Positions 28,146 through 38,058 of a DNA stretch of 64,000 nt are shown one piece after another; the first letter of the stretch is position 1, and each line of letters opens with the position of its first letter. The notes beneath the pieces are model-generated. The model had not been told where the DNA came from. It ran no database searches and saw only the letters and a list, made by a program, of their open reading frames with translations. The position numbers and the translations under genes are program-made. The stretch is taken from NCBI GenBank assembly GCA_949741925.1, contig CATJOY010000054.1:30865-94864 (forward strand), written 5' to 3'. The DNA comes from an uncultured Desulfovibrionaceae bacterium (GTDB taxonomy: Bacteria; Desulfobacterota; Desulfovibrionia; Desulfovibrionales; Desulfovibrionaceae).

Positions 28146-30125
28146 ATGGATAAGCCGGATACCAAAGATATTCCCGTAAGCCCGGGGGTATATCTCTATA
28201 AGGACGCGCAGTCGCGCATTATTTACGTAGGCAAGGCCAAGAACCTGCGCAAGCGTGTCCTTTCATATTTCAGGCCCGAACAGACGCTTTCCGCAAAAAC
28301 GCGGGCCATGCTGGCCCATGCCGTAAGTCTGGAAACATTGACCACGGCCACGGAGAAAGAAGCTTTTTTGCTGGAAGCGAGCCTGATCAAAAAACATCGC
28401 CCCCGCTATAATATCGTGCTGCGTGATGATAAGGAGTATATACTCTTCAGGCTCAAAACCGCGGAGGTTTACCCGCGTCTGGAAATCGTGCGCCGGGCGC
28501 GGCCCGGCAAGGGAGGCAAGGGCGTTCTCCTTTTCGGCCCGTATTCTTCGGCCGGATCGGCTCGGGAAACCTGGCAGGCCATTCACCATACCTTTCCCCT
28601 GCGTCGTTGCCCGGATCGCTCGTTTGCCAACAGGGTTCGGCCCTGCCTGTACTATCATATGGGGCGTTGCCTCGGCCCTTGCGTGATGGATGTGCAGCCA
28701 ACGGCGTATGCCGCCATGGTCGGCCAGGTAGCCCAGCTTTTGAGTGGACGTTCCCGGGATCTGATCGCCTCGCTGAAGGAGGAGATGCTCGAGGCTTCGG
28801 AATCCCTTGATTTTGAGCGGGCGGCCATGCTCAGGGATAGGATTGCCGCCGTGGAGCGGACCTTGGAGAGCCAGGTTGTGGTTCTGGATACGGCCCATGA
28901 TCTGGATGTGCTCGGCATTGCCGCCCTGGATGAAGGCCTGGGCCTGTGCGTGTTGTTCGTCCGCCAGGGCGTGCTTTTGGATAAGCGCGTTTTTTTCTGG
29001 CCCGGCCTCTTGCTTGATGATGCGCCCGAGCTTTTAGAAAGTTTTTTGCTGCAATTCTATCGACGGGGTTTTCCTGTGCCTCCGCGGATAGTGACGCCCT
29101 GGCTCGATAAAAACGTGGAACGATTGGCCCGGGAAGACCTCACCAACGCCGCGGAACCCGATGCCGGTGCGCTGCTGCCGGATTTTTCGCAATCTCCCGC
29201 GGATCTGCCTGCGGAACCCGACGCCGAGGGAGGGGCCCCGGCCGATCTTGCGCCTGTGCCCCGGGATGCCATTACCGTTTTCGAGGCCTTGCTGGCGGAA
29301 GAGCGGGGCGGACCGGTGCGCCTTGGCGGGCCGCGTAGCGAGAGTGAAGATCGGCTGGTCAGCCTGGCTACGGATAATGCCCGGGAAGGCATTCGGGCCA
29401 AAGATCGGGAACCTCTGGCCCAATCCCTGGCCAGGGCCCTCCATGCCCCGCGTGCCCTGGATCGCATTGAGGCCGTTGATGTTTCCCACACCGGCGGCCG
29501 GGCAACCCGGGTGGGTATGGTTGTGTTTCAGGGCGGGCAGCCGTTAAAAAACGCCTACCGCGCTTATGCCGTAGAGGCCGGCGGCGATGATTACGCGGCC
29601 TTAGGGCAGTGGGCCGAACGGCGGATTGCCTCTGGTCCGCCCTGGCCGGATCTGTTGCTCATCGATGGCGGCAAGGGCCAACTCGCCGCCGTGTTTCGAG
29701 TCTTTCGTGAGGCCGGGCTGGAAGAGACCGTGACTCTGGCCGCTATTGCCAAGGCCAGAGATGATGAAGGCCGTCCGGATCGGCGCTCCGCCGCGGTTGA
29801 AGATAGAATTTTTCTGCCGGGCCGGAGCAATCCTCTCCCTCTGCCCGCCGGGTCTCCGGAATTGTTCTTTCTCCAACAGGTCCGTGACAGCGTGCATGAT
29901 TTTGCCCTGGGACGCCACCGCAGGGCCCGGAGCGGCCAGGCCTTTGCCGGAGAACTGTTGCGGATTCCCGGCATCGGACCTAAAACCGCCCGTCTGCTTT
30001 GGGAGCGTTTTGGTTCTCTTGCCGCCATGGCTGAGGCGACTAGGGAAGATCTGGCCGCCATGCCAGGAATAGGCAAAGAAAAAGCCCGTTTGCTCCATGA
30101 GCGTTTGCGCAGGCTGGCGCGCTGA
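28146..30125 (+). CDS. uvrC: UvrABC excinuclease subunit C
   Basis: Makes the dual incisions of nucleotide excision repair. 659 residues: GIY-YIG nuclease (GVYLYKDAQSRIIYVGKAKNLRKRV, about 10-95), UVR domain (about 205-240), UvrC RNase H-like domain with DVSHTGG, DYAAL and LLIDGGKGQL, and a helix-hairpin-helix C-terminus (RIPGIGPKTARLLWERFGS). ATG 28146 follows AAAGGAGG closely. It probably shares a transcript with gmhA and the FmdB-like gene. Confidence 0.97.
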   Translation: MDKPDTKDIPVSPGVYLYKDAQSRIIYVGKAKNLRKRVLSYFRPEQTLSAKTRAMLAHAVSLETLTTATEKEAFLLEASLIKKHRPRYNIVLRDDKEYILFRLKTAEVYPRLEIVRRARPGKGGKGVLLFGPYSSAGSARETWQAIHHTFPLRRCPDRSFANRVRPCLYYHMGRCLGPCVMDVQPTAYAAMVGQVAQLLSGRSRDLIASLKEEMLEASESLDFERAAMLRDRIAAVERTLESQVVVLDTAHDLDVLGIAALDEGLGLCVLFVRQGVLLDKRVFFWPGLLLDDAPELLESFLLQFYRRGFPVPPRIVTPWLDKNVERLAREDLTNAAEPDAGALLPDFSQSPADLPAEPDAEGGAPADLAPVPRDAITVFEALLAEERGGPVRLGGPRSESEDRLVSLATDNAREGIRAKDREPLAQSLARALHAPRALDRIEAVDVSHTGGRATRVGMVVFQGGQPLKNAYRAYAVEAGGDDYAALGQWAERRIASGPPWPDLLLIDGGKGQLAAVFRVFREAGLEETVTLAAIAKARDDEGRPDRRSAAVEDRIFLPGRSNPLPLPAGSPELFFLQQVRDSVHDFALGRHRRARSGQAFAGELLRIPGIGPKTARLLWERFGSLAAMAEATREDLAAMPGIGKEKARLLHERLRRLAR

Positions 30126-30417
30126 AGAGTGAGCAGGGGCGCGGTCTGACGCGGGCAGGCCGATGGGCGGCGTTTTTTGCACGAGTACACAGATCCGCAA
30201 GAGAACACCGGCGGGTTCACGGCTTCCCTGATGTTCAGGGGCAGAGCAGCCGATTGCGCCTTTTCAGGCTCTCCGCAGGCCGCAGCCCCCGGGCTCGCAG
30301 CGCTGCCACCAAACAGAGGCGCTTCTGTCGTTTCGCCTGCGGCGAAGGGATAGCAAGGCTCGAGAAGGATTCCCCGGTTGCAGGGAAATCATTTCTTCCT
30401 TGCGCGCCGTGAAACGT

Positions 30418-30951
30418 TCAGATCATGAGGGGCCGACCGGCACAATCCCCCCAGCGTCCGGCCAGAAGGTTGAGAGCATCCGGAGCCGTTACGGCCACAA
30501 CGCCGCGCGCCCCGGCGTTGAAGGCGATTGCCTCTAGCTTGCGAAGGCTTTCTTGGATGCAGATCAGGCAGTGGCCGGGGAGACCAAAGGGGGAAATACC
30601 GCCGGTTTTGTATCCGGTCATGGCCTCGGCTTCTTGCGGTGAACAGGGCCGCAAATGCCTGATTCCGGCCAGGCGTTCCAGCTTGCGCAGAGCTACCTTC
30701 GAGTCGCCGTGCATCAGCGCAATAACCGGCGTGCCCGGTTCGCTATCCTCAGGAGCAACGGAACCCGGGGTAAAGACCAGCGTTTTGATAATGGTTCGCG
30801 CGGGCAAGTCCAATTGTCCGGCCGCATCGCGGATGCCCCCGGCGGGATGATACCTATACTCCAGACGGCGAGCCGGTATCCCGGCCGCGCGCAGGATGCG
30901 AAAGGCCGGGGCCTCCTCCTGCTCCGGGTCGCTGTGCTCCGGCGGGTTCAT
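30418..30951 (-). CDS. YbaK/EbsC-family aminoacyl-tRNA deacylase
   Basis: Hydrolyses mischarged aminoacyl-tRNA, probably Cys-tRNA(Pro) or a related species. 177 residues with the YbaK pattern: KTLVFTPG, ALMHGDSKVALRKLERL, EAMTGYKTGGISPFGLPG and FNAGARGVVAV. Its ATG overlaps the stop of the MFS gene by four bases (ATGA), so the two are translationally coupled. Which amino acid is cleared cannot be read from sequence. Confidence 0.9.
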   Translation of the reverse strand: MNPPEHSDPEQEEAPAFRILRAAGIPARRLEYRYHPAGGIRDAAGQLDLPARTIIKTLVFTPGSVAPEDSEPGTPVIALMHGDSKVALRKLERLAGIRHLRPCSPQEAEAMTGYKTGGISPFGLPGHCLICIQESLRKLEAIAFNAGARGVVAVTAPDALNLLAGRWGDCAGRPLMI

Positions 30952-32111
30952 GCCGCTGCCTCCTCGGCAACGGCGTCATAGCGGATGAGCTGGGTCATGC
31001 CTAAGGCGATCAGGGCAATACCGATGCCCATGATAAAGGGAATCCGGTAGTCGATCATCCAGAGCATGCCGCCGACAATGGGCAGGATAACGGCGGAGAC
31101 ATGGTTGATGGTCTGCCCCATGGCCATGCTTGGCGCAATGTCGCGGGGGTCGCCGATTTTTTGGAAGAAAGTGCGGATGGCCATGCTGAAATTGGTGAAT
31201 AACTGCTCAATAACATAGAGTGCCGCCACCAACGTTGTGCTCTCCGTTACGCAGTACAGCAGGAAGATCAAGGCCAGCACCGAATATTTGCAGGAGAGCA
31301 ACAGCCGTTCGCCGACACTGTTAATGGCCTTGCCGATGATTGGGTTGAGAAACCAGTTGATGGTATTGTTGAGAATGAACAGAATCAGCATCTGTTGCAC
31401 GGAAAAGCCGAAGTGGCTGACCAGCAGGAAGATGGAAAAGGTTGAAAAGATGTGCCGCCGCGCTCCGGAAAGAAGGGTCAGCACGTAAAAAAGCCAGTAT
31501 TTTTTCCGAAAGACCATCTTTTTACGCTGCAGGGGGATGGCGGCAGACGCAGGCTTCTGAAAGAACCCCCAGATGCCCCCAGCCATAGCGATGGCTCCGG
31601 CCGTGATAAAGAGCCAATGGTAGGAAAGCACGGTAGAAAGCAAGAAGACCAGAATGCCGATAAAGAGGCTCCCGGCCGCCGTGGCCGCGCGTAGTTTGCC
31701 CATGACAAGCGGAGCTTGGCGCGTGTCGAAGTATTGTAAGGTCAGGGATTGGTTGATAGCCTCATAGTAATGAAAGCCGAAGGACATGATGACCGCCGTT
31801 ACCAGAACACCGTGGAAGCTGGGGAAAAAGCCGGTCAGCAACGTGCCCGTTCCGGCAAGGATAACCGAAAAGGTCAGCAGGGTGTGCTCTTTCAGCACCA
31901 GGAGTAGCAGGATAACGCCAATGGAAAGAAGCCCCGGCACTTCCCGCAGGGAGTGGATGATGCCGGTTTGCTCTCCGGTCACGTTCACTACCTCTACAGC
32001 GTAGTTGGTGTACATGGAAGTCCAGCCCTGCTGGGCCACCGAGGCGGCAAAGGTTAAGACCAGCAAAAAGCGGAACATAGGGTTTTTGGCGATATCCGTG
32101 CAGTGGCTCAT
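30948..32111 (-). CDS. Major facilitator superfamily transporter
   Basis: 387 residues with about 11-12 hydrophobic segments, the split halves of an MFS protein, and a basic cytoplasmic loop (QRKKMVFRKKYW) in the middle. Substrate motifs are not recognisable, so the cargo is unknown. ATG 32111 follows GAGGTCAG. It is upstream of and overlaps the YbaK-like gene, and diverges from murJ with 337 bases between the starts. Confidence 0.83.
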   Translation of the reverse strand: MSHCTDIAKNPMFRFLLVLTFAASVAQQGWTSMYTNYAVEVVNVTGEQTGIIHSLREVPGLLSIGVILLLLVLKEHTLLTFSVILAGTGTLLTGFFPSFHGVLVTAVIMSFGFHYYEAINQSLTLQYFDTRQAPLVMGKLRAATAAGSLFIGILVFLLSTVLSYHWLFITAGAIAMAGGIWGFFQKPASAAIPLQRKKMVFRKKYWLFYVLTLLSGARRHIFSTFSIFLLVSHFGFSVQQMLILFILNNTINWFLNPIIGKAINSVGERLLLSCKYSVLALIFLLYCVTESTTLVAALYVIEQLFTNFSMAIRTFFQKIGDPRDIAPSMAMGQTINHVSAVILPIVGGMLWMIDYRIPFIMGIGIALIALGMTQLIRYDAVAEEAAA

Positions 32112-32448
32112 AACTGACCTCGCGGCGGTTCAGGGCGGGATATGCTTTCGGTGTAGGTACGAGGAAACAGCATGGCTATACGCCCTGACTCCGCCGCAGT
32201 CCAGTTTTTGTCGTCCTTCCGGCTGCCGGGCGGGCACAATGCGGGTTGGCCTTTGGCCTCCTATGCCGTGCCCTTTCTTGCGGAAGTATGTCTTTATCCG
32301 GGCCGGGTTGTTTTCTGAAATCAGGCCGGGCGGTGCGCGTTGTTCCCAAAGCGCCGGTGTGGCGTGGCCGTTCTGCTGTTCTTGTCTCTTTGCCGGGCGG
32401 CTTGTATAGGGAGGATGCGGAGAGGATGGAACCGGAATAAGGCGGATT
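32112..32448. other. Divergent intergenic region, MFS gene to murJ
   Basis: 337 bases that should hold promoters for both directions. Long frames cross it on both strands, but they extend out of phase from murJ and have no recognisable domain. No clear repeat or palindrome is seen. Confidence 0.55.
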
Positions 32449-34017
32449 GTGGCAAGTAAAAGCGCAGGCGGTATAGATGTGGCCGGGCGGGCCTTTCACT
32501 TGGGCTGGGGGACGCTGGTTTCCCGGCTGTTGGGTCTGGCTCGGGATATGCTGCTGGCCGCGTTTCTCGGAACTGGCGCTGTTGCCGATTCGTTTTTGTT
32601 GGCCTTTCGTCTGGCCAATATGGTCCGCCGCCTGCTGGCAGAAGGCAGCCTCAGCCAGGCCTTTGTGCCCGCCTATACCGGGTTGCGTCGGACTGAGGGC
32701 AGGACGCGGGCCGATTGCTTTGCCCGATCCTGCCTTCTGCTTCTGCCGCTTCTCTGCGCCGGGCTTGCGGGTATCGGCATCCTTTGCGCCAAGCCCCTGG
32801 CTTTGCTGCTTGGCCCGGGGCTCCTCCAAAAGGGGGAGCTTGAGCAGACGGCATTTTTCCTGGCCGCCTGTATGCCGTACCTCCCGCTGGCCGCCGGAGC
32901 CGCCGTCAGTTCCGGCATCCTGCTGGCGCGAGGATCTTTTCTGGCCCCGGCTCTCAACCCGGCCTTGCTCAATATTTTTCTGATCGGAGGCGCTGGAGGC
33001 GCTTTATGGTTCGGGCCCGGATCGGGGGCGCTGCTTCTTTGCGCCGCCCTGGTTCTTGGCGGGGCTGTTCAGTGGCTGGCGCAACTTCCGGCGCTGCGTC
33101 GCCTCGGGTTTGCGGCGGTCGGGCCCTGTTCGCTGCATGATCCGGCTGCTCTTGCTGCCGTAAAAAAGACGCCTGTAGCGGCTTTTAGCGCTGCCAACCA
33201 ACAGATTTTTATGCTCGGTTGTCTTTTTTGGGCCTCATTTTTGGGGGAAGGCAGCATTGCCATGATCTATTTTGCCGAACGGCTGTTGGATTTTCCCTTG
33301 GGCATTATCGGTTCATCCCTGGGGCTGGCTGCTCTGACAGGCCTTGCGGAAGAAACGGGAAACCGGCAGGCCTTCAGAACCTGCCTGGGGCTTTCCCTCC
33401 GCCTGGGCTGCTTCCTTGCGGCGCCGGCAAGTTTAGGATTATTTTTTCTGGCCGCTCCGTTGGTATCCTTTTTTTTCGGCTATGGGGCGTTCTCGGAGGT
33501 GAGCCTTGAGGAAACCACGGCCATTCTTGCGGCAATGGCTCCGGCGTTGCCTGCCTTGGTTCTGGCAAGGCCATTGGTTTCCGCCCTGCATGCGTTGGGA
33601 AAAAGCCGGGAGGCCTTTGCCCTGACTCTGAAATCTCTGTTGTTGTTGCTCACGGCCGGGGCTGCGGCCAAGGCCCTCGCCCCGGGTTCGACCGGCGCGC
33701 TTTTAGGGGCGTTTTCTTTGGGGTGTTGGGCATTTTTCGGCCACCTATGGCGTACATTGGACCGGCTGGATTTGCTCGAACGCCCCGGGTGGCTTTTTTT
33801 TCGGCCGATGCTTGCGGGCAACCTGGTTCTGGCAGCTCTGCTCCTTGGGCTGGATTATCTCGGCGCGGCCTGCTCCGGGGCGGGGAATGCCCTTATGGCC
33901 CTTGCCGCGCCGCCGGCGGGAGCCGCATTATACCTGGCCGTCACCCGGGCCTGTGGCAGCAACGAAGCCGCCGTGGTGCTGGCCCTGCTCCGGGGGCGGC
34001 GGGCTGGTATTCTGTAA
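32449..34017 (+). CDS. murJ: Lipid II flippase MurJ (MviN)
   Basis: Moves lipid II across the inner membrane for peptidoglycan synthesis. 522 residues with about 14 transmembrane segments. The conserved N-terminal region reads GTLVSRLLGLARDMLLAAFLG, followed by ADSFLLAFRLANMVRRLLAEG and SQAFVPAY. The start is GTG 32449 with AAGGCGG upstream; no ATG fits the N-terminal family pattern. It is followed on the same strand by murA, 272 bases on. Confidence 0.93.
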   Translation: MASKSAGGIDVAGRAFHLGWGTLVSRLLGLARDMLLAAFLGTGAVADSFLLAFRLANMVRRLLAEGSLSQAFVPAYTGLRRTEGRTRADCFARSCLLLLPLLCAGLAGIGILCAKPLALLLGPGLLQKGELEQTAFFLAACMPYLPLAAGAAVSSGILLARGSFLAPALNPALLNIFLIGGAGGALWFGPGSGALLLCAALVLGGAVQWLAQLPALRRLGFAAVGPCSLHDPAALAAVKKTPVAAFSAANQQIFMLGCLFWASFLGEGSIAMIYFAERLLDFPLGIIGSSLGLAALTGLAEETGNRQAFRTCLGLSLRLGCFLAAPASLGLFFLAAPLVSFFFGYGAFSEVSLEETTAILAAMAPALPALVLARPLVSALHALGKSREAFALTLKSLLLLLTAGAAAKALAPGSTGALLGAFSLGCWAFFGHLWRTLDRLDLLERPGWLFFRPMLAGNLVLAALLLGLDYLGAACSGAGNALMALAAPPAGAALYLAVTRACGSNEAAVVLALLRGRRAGIL

Positions 34018-34021
34018 CGCC

Positions 34022-34048
34022 GAATGCGCCCGGCGGCCGGGGCGTTGC
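34022..34048. repeat. Dispersed repeat core directly after murJ
   Basis: GAATGCGCCCGGCGGCC followed by GGGGCGTTGC matches, with two or three differences, the reverse complement of the 28-base unit at 24492-24519. It begins four bases after the murJ stop, in the same orientation relative to the gene as the copy next to cobD. Confidence 0.75.
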
Positions 34049-34073
34049 AACTTTTTTAAATTAGAAATACTCT
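34045..34073 (+). promoter_or_regulatory. Candidate sigma-70 promoter for murA
   Basis: TTGCAA, a 17-base AT-rich spacer and TACTCT. The -10 is a weak match; the unusually AT-rich context in a GC-rich gap is the main support. Confidence 0.35.
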
Positions 34074-34289
34074 AGATTTCATTGTAGACGGCAGACCTCG
34101 GGGCTGTTTCTCACCATATTCCGCGCGCGCAAAGCCGCATGGTCCCCTCAAGGAAGAGGGAAAAAACGAGGAATGGCCTGTTCCTTTAGGCGAAACTTGT
34201 TTTTGCGGCCGGCCCTTTTGCAAGGCGGCCGGGCAGCAGAAAGGATTGGGAACAGCCCCGGGCATATCCGCGCGCATTCGGGAGGGTAC

Positions 34290-35549
34290 ATGGAAAAACT
34301 GGTCATACACGGCGGCAGACCGCTCAAAGGCGTCCTTCAGGTGAGCGGCTCCAAGAACGCGGCTTTGCCCATCATGTTTGCCTCGATTTTGGTTGATAGC
34401 CCCATGCACTATAGCAATGTGCCGCGTTTGCGGGATATCCAGACCACTATCAAGCTGTTGAACATCCTGGGCTGCAAGGCTGAGAGGGGCGATGACGGGG
34501 ATATTGTTGTTGCGCCGGGCTCCCTTGCGCCGGAGGCCCCTTATGATCTGGTTAAAACCATGCGGGCTTCTGTTTTGGTGTTGGGGCCGTTATTGGCCCG
34601 CCTCGGCCGGGCTCGGGTGGCTCTGCCGGGCGGTTGTGCCATTGGCGCGCGGCCGGTTGATCAGCACCTCAAGGCTCTGGAAAAAATGGGCGCTGTTTTC
34701 GATCTTGCCGAAGGCTATATAGAGGGTCGTTGCAAGGCCCTGCACGGGGCGGATATCACCTTTGACATCCCCACGGTGGGCGGTACCGAGAACCTGCTCA
34801 TGGCGGCTTCCCTGGCCAGAGGCGAAACCATTCTCCGCAACGCGGCCCGGGAACCGGAGATTGTGGATTTGGCACGCTGCCTCAATGCCTGCGGGGCAAA
34901 AATCAGCGGTCAGGGCAGCGATGTCATCCATATCCAGGGTGTGGAACGCCTGCACGGTTGCTCCTACCGGGTTATGCCGGACCGCATTGAGGCCGGAACG
35001 TTTCTTGTTGCCGCGGCCATCACCAGAGGGGAGGTGCTGATTAAGGATTGTCCGGTAGCAGAGTTGGCCGCCACCTTGGCGAAACTCCGGGAGATGGGCC
35101 TTACCATGGAGATCGGCGATGATTGGGTTAGGGTTTTGCCCGCCGGCAGGCTGCGGGGCGTGGATGCCGCAACCCGTCCGCATCCGGGCTTTCCCACGGA
35201 TATGCAGGCCCAGATCATGGCCTTGATGACTCTGGCCGAAGGCAGCAGCAGTATTGAGGAAACCATTTTTGAAAACCGGTTCATGCATGTTCCTGAACTC
35301 AACCGCATGGGCGCGGATATTCGTCTGAGTTCCGGCAAGGCCTTGGTGCGAGGGGTTGATGCGCTCGCCGGGGCGCCGGTCATGGCCTCTGATCTTAGGG
35401 CCAGCGCCTCGCTGGTTATCGCCGGGCTGGCGGCCAAGGGCGTTACTGAAGTGCAGCGCATCTACCATTTGGATCGCGGCTATGAGTGCATTGAGGAAAA
35501 GCTGCGCGCCGCGGGCGCAGATATCATCCGGGCGTCCTCGGCCTTGTAA
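34290..35549 (+). CDS. murA: UDP-N-acetylglucosamine 1-carboxyvinyltransferase
   Basis: First committed step of peptidoglycan synthesis: transfers enolpyruvate from PEP to UDP-GlcNAc. 419 residues with SGSKNAALP at the start, [15 protein letters not shown] and [16 protein letters not shown] containing the active-site Cys116 that fosfomycin modifies, and [15 protein letters not shown] near the C-terminus. ATG 34290 follows GGGAGGG closely; the longer frame from 34173 is not conserved-looking. It lies downstream of murJ and ends in a strong terminator. Confidence 0.96.
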   Translation: MEKLVIHGGRPLKGVLQVSGSKNAALPIMFASILVDSPMHYSNVPRLRDIQTTIKLLNILGCKAERGDDGDIVVAPGSLAPEAPYDLVKTMRASVLVLGPLLARLGRARVALPGGCAIGARPVDQHLKALEKMGAVFDLAEGYIEGRCKALHGADITFDIPTVGGTENLLMAASLARGETILRNAAREPEIVDLARCLNACGAKISGQGSDVIHIQGVERLHGCSYRVMPDRIEAGTFLVAAAITRGEVLIKDCPVAELAATLAKLREMGLTMEIGDDWVRVLPAGRLRGVDAATRPHPGFPTDMQAQIMALMTLAEGSSSIEETIFENRFMHVPELNRMGADIRLSSGKALVRGVDALAGAPVMASDLRASASLVIAGLAAKGVTEVQRIYHLDRGYECIEEKLRAAGADIIRASSAL

Positions 35550-35590
35550 GTTCCTCCCCGCCCTATACCCGGTAACCATGCCGTTTGCTT

Positions 35591-35640
35591 CCTCCGGCCG
35601 CTCCGAAAAAATACGGGGCGGCCGGAGGCTATTTTTTTTT
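35591..35640 (+). terminator. Intrinsic terminator of murA
   Basis: A 13-14-bp near-perfect stem CCTCCGGCCGCTCC / GGGGCGGCCGGAGG with an A-rich loop is followed by CTA and ten T residues. Confidence 0.92.
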
Positions 35641-35827
35641 GGTTGAACAAGGGTCTCATTGCCGCTTGGGGGGAGATTTGCTAGAGCAGGGTATTGGTAC
35701 AGCGCTTCCGCAGGCCTTACGGCGAAGCATCGTTGTGCTGCCGGCGCGGGCGGCGTTTCCCTCGCTGGAGCATCGTGCCCTTGTGACCAGGGAAATGCTC
35801 CGGGGCTTCTACGCAAAGGATGGAAAT

Positions 35828-36397
35828 ATGATGACTCAATCTGTTGACTTTCAGGAGCAGGTGAGCCGCCAGTGGGGTTGGATAGCCTTGCGCGGCGTCA
35901 TCGCCTTGCTTTTCGGCATCGGCGCCTTTCTCTGGCCGTTTAGCTCAGCGTGGGCCCTGGCCGTGGTCTGGGGGGCTTTTGCCCTGGTAGATGGCGGTCT
36001 GGCTCTTTTCACCGGGTGGAATATGCACCGGCAGGGAGCGCGCTGGTGGCCTTATTTGGTCTTTGGCGTCGTCGGAATTGTAGCGGGGCTGATTTCGTTA
36101 GCCTGGCCGGGAATTACGGTGATAGTGCTGGTGTACACAGTAGCTTTCTGGGCCATTTTCGGCGGCATCAGCCAGATTTTGGCGGCTATTCGCCTGCGTA
36201 AGGAAATAGAGGGCGAGTGGGCGCTCGTTTTGGGAGGAGTCGTTGCCGTGCTGTTTGGCGTGCTGCTTCTGGCCCGTCCGTTGCCGGAAGCCATCGTAAC
36301 CGTTACCTGGGTGATCGGCTTTTTTGCTCTTATGATGGGTATTTTCACCTTGAGCCTGGCCTTTAGGCTCAAGTCGCTCGGAACCGCAAAGCCGTAA
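35828..36397 (+). CDS. HdeD/DUF308-family membrane protein
   Basis: 189 residues with six hydrophobic helices in three hairpins, each with the family pattern seen as LLFGIGAFLWP, GIVAGLISLAWPG and VLFGVLLLARPLP. This repeat pattern is diagnostic of HdeD/DUF308 proteins. E. coli HdeD is linked to acid resistance at high cell density; the role here is unknown. ATG 35828 (or the adjacent ATG 35831) follows AAAGGATGGA. A terminator separates it from murA. Confidence 0.87.
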   Translation: MMTQSVDFQEQVSRQWGWIALRGVIALLFGIGAFLWPFSSAWALAVVWGAFALVDGGLALFTGWNMHRQGARWWPYLVFGVVGIVAGLISLAWPGITVIVLVYTVAFWAIFGGISQILAAIRLRKEIEGEWALVLGGVVAVLFGVLLLARPLPEAIVTVTWVIGFFALMMGIFTLSLAFRLKSLGTAKP

Positions 36398-36422
36398 ATC
36401 GGGCTTTTAGCCCACAGAACCA

Positions 36423-36461
36423 AACCGGCCGGCGTTCCCTCGGGAAACGCCGGCCGGTTTG
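36423..36461. terminator. Bidirectional hairpin terminator, HdeD gene / amidohydrolase
   Basis: A perfect 15-bp stem AAACCGGCCGGCGTT/AACGCCGGCCGGTTT sits between convergent genes. The weak T/A-rich flanks fit termination of the plus-strand gene better. Confidence 0.75.
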
Positions 36462-36480
36462 CTTATTCCCTTCCGGGAGT

Positions 36481-36608
36481 TTGGAGCGAGCAGCCCCCAC
36501 GCCTTTACCTGAACCAGCGGCTCGACCCACCGTGTCAATCAGCTCATTGGGGGTGCAGGGGAATGATTCCCCTGCCGAGGGGGTTGGGGGCGAGCAGCCC
36601 CCAACGCT
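36481..36608. repeat. Dispersed GC-rich repeat copy
   Basis: Contains CGGCTCGACCCACC and TGTCAATCAGCTCATTGGGG, the perfect palindrome CAGGGGAATGATTCCCCTG (36556-36574), GCCGAGGGGGTTGGGGGC and GAGCAGCCCCCAACGC. The last word is repeated within the element near 36487. It is closely similar to 17205-17300 and ends at the amidohydrolase stop codon. Confidence 0.8.
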
Positions 36609-37862
36609 TCACGCTCCCGTTGCCTTCTTTTCCCAGAGGATATTGCCGCCGATCATGGTCAGGAGTACCCGGCCGCTGTCCGGTTCAAAAATAGCCAGAT
36701 CTTCCAGTGGGTTACCATCAAGCATGATGACGTCAGCCAACTTGCCCGGCTCCAGAGTGCCCAGGTCGTTATCCACCATCATGAGTTCGGCCGAGGTTTT
36801 GGTGGCGGCAACAATAGCTCCCATGGCGCCCATAACCTTGGCCTGGAGGGCAAGTTCTCGTCCTTTGTACGCCTGATAGCGTAGGGGGCCGATCAGGTCG
36901 GAGCCGGAAGCGATGCGCACGCCCGCCTTGTGAGCCCATTCCAGGGCGCGCATCCCGCCTTCGCGCACGATGTCCAGTTTCTCGAAGTAGTTTCGGGGTA
37001 GGTTGAATTCATCGCGGCGTTCCGAGAGAATTTCAAAAACTACCAGGGTGGGCACGAGGTAAGCGCCGGTTGCGGCCATGCGGTCACAGATCTCTCTATC
37101 GATAAGCGTGGCGTGATCAATACTGCGCACTCCCGCGTCAAGGCAGACGGAGACAGCCCGGGGAGTATAGACATGGGCCATAACGTAGGTTCCGGCGTTT
37201 TCGGCCACCTCGACGGCGGCTTTGATTTCCGGCACGCTGAGCTGTGATGCGCCGGGCCCGCCGCTGGGGGAGGTTACCCCGCCGTCGGCCATAACCTTGA
37301 TGTGGTTTGCGCCTTTGCGGAGCGCTTCGCGGGAGGCTTTGCGCATGGCGTCCGGGCTGTCGCAGATGGCGGGGTAAACCCCGAGGCTGTTTCTGGGGAT
37401 ATGGTGATCGACGTAGGCCGGGCGCTTATCGCCGTGGCCGCCGGTTTGCGAGAGCGGGGAAATGCACAGGTAGAGCCGCGGCCCTTTGATCAGGCCCAGA
37501 TTGACGGCATCGCGAAAGCCCGCATCAAGGCCCGCCGCATCGCGGAGGGTGGTGAAGCCCAGGCGGACATCATTCTCAAGAATGCGGGTGACTTCATGCA
37601 CATAGACAGCGGGGCGGAGTTTGGGCACTTCGCGTACATCTTCATGAAGGTTGCCCGGGTGTACGTGGCAGTCAAAAAGACCGGGCATGATGGTTTTGCC
37701 TGTGGCGTCGATCACCCGTGCGCCGGGAGCGACGTTCGGAGCAGGATCAGAGCCGAGGCCTGCTATGCGGCCGCCGGAGATTGCAAGCCAGCCCCGTTCA
37801 ATGGGTGTGCCGCCGTTGCCGTCGATGATGCGGGCGTTGGTGAACAAGGTATCCTGCTGCAT
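36609..37862 (-). CDS. Metal-dependent amidohydrolase (imidazolonepropionase/Xaa-Pro dipeptidase-like)
   Basis: 417 residues. MPGLFDCHVHPGNLH carries the HxH metal ligands, HIKVMADGGV the bridging lysine, MAHVYTPRA and IDHATLID two metal histidines, and ASGSDLIGP the catalytic Asp. The C-terminal LEPGKLADVIMLDGNP is the family's usual beta-domain motif. ATG 37862 has a perfect AAGGAGG upstream. There is no signal peptide, so it is cytoplasmic. Substrate is not deducible; members hydrolyse peptides, hydantoins and pesticides. Confidence 0.88.
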   Translation of the reverse strand: MQQDTLFTNARIIDGNGGTPIERGWLAISGGRIAGLGSDPAPNVAPGARVIDATGKTIMPGLFDCHVHPGNLHEDVREVPKLRPAVYVHEVTRILENDVRLGFTTLRDAAGLDAGFRDAVNLGLIKGPRLYLCISPLSQTGGHGDKRPAYVDHHIPRNSLGVYPAICDSPDAMRKASREALRKGANHIKVMADGGVTSPSGGPGASQLSVPEIKAAVEVAENAGTYVMAHVYTPRAVSVCLDAGVRSIDHATLIDREICDRMAATGAYLVPTLVVFEILSERRDEFNLPRNYFEKLDIVREGGMRALEWAHKAGVRIASGSDLIGPLRYQAYKGRELALQAKVMGAMGAIVAATKTSAELMMVDNDLGTLEPGKLADVIMLDGNPLEDLAIFEPDSGRVLLTMIGGNILWEKKATGA

Positions 37863-38058
37863 GGGGCCTCCTTTGAGGGTACGGTCTGTGCCTTGAGGGG
37901 CGTTTCTGAATACATTGCCTCCGCGAAAAAGAGTTTCCCCCGGCAAAGGGGAGGGAAAAAGAAGGCCAGGCGTAGGGCAAATATGCCCTGAGGGGAGACC
38001 GGCTGAAGCCGCCGGGGAACCGGACGCCGTGGCGACAAAACGGAGCGGGGAAGAGCCG

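Noticed and set aside
32176..32829. 217-codon minus-strand frame overlapping the murJ start
   Set aside because: Overlaps murJ out of phase and spans the divergent promoter region; the product is low-complexity and unrecognised.
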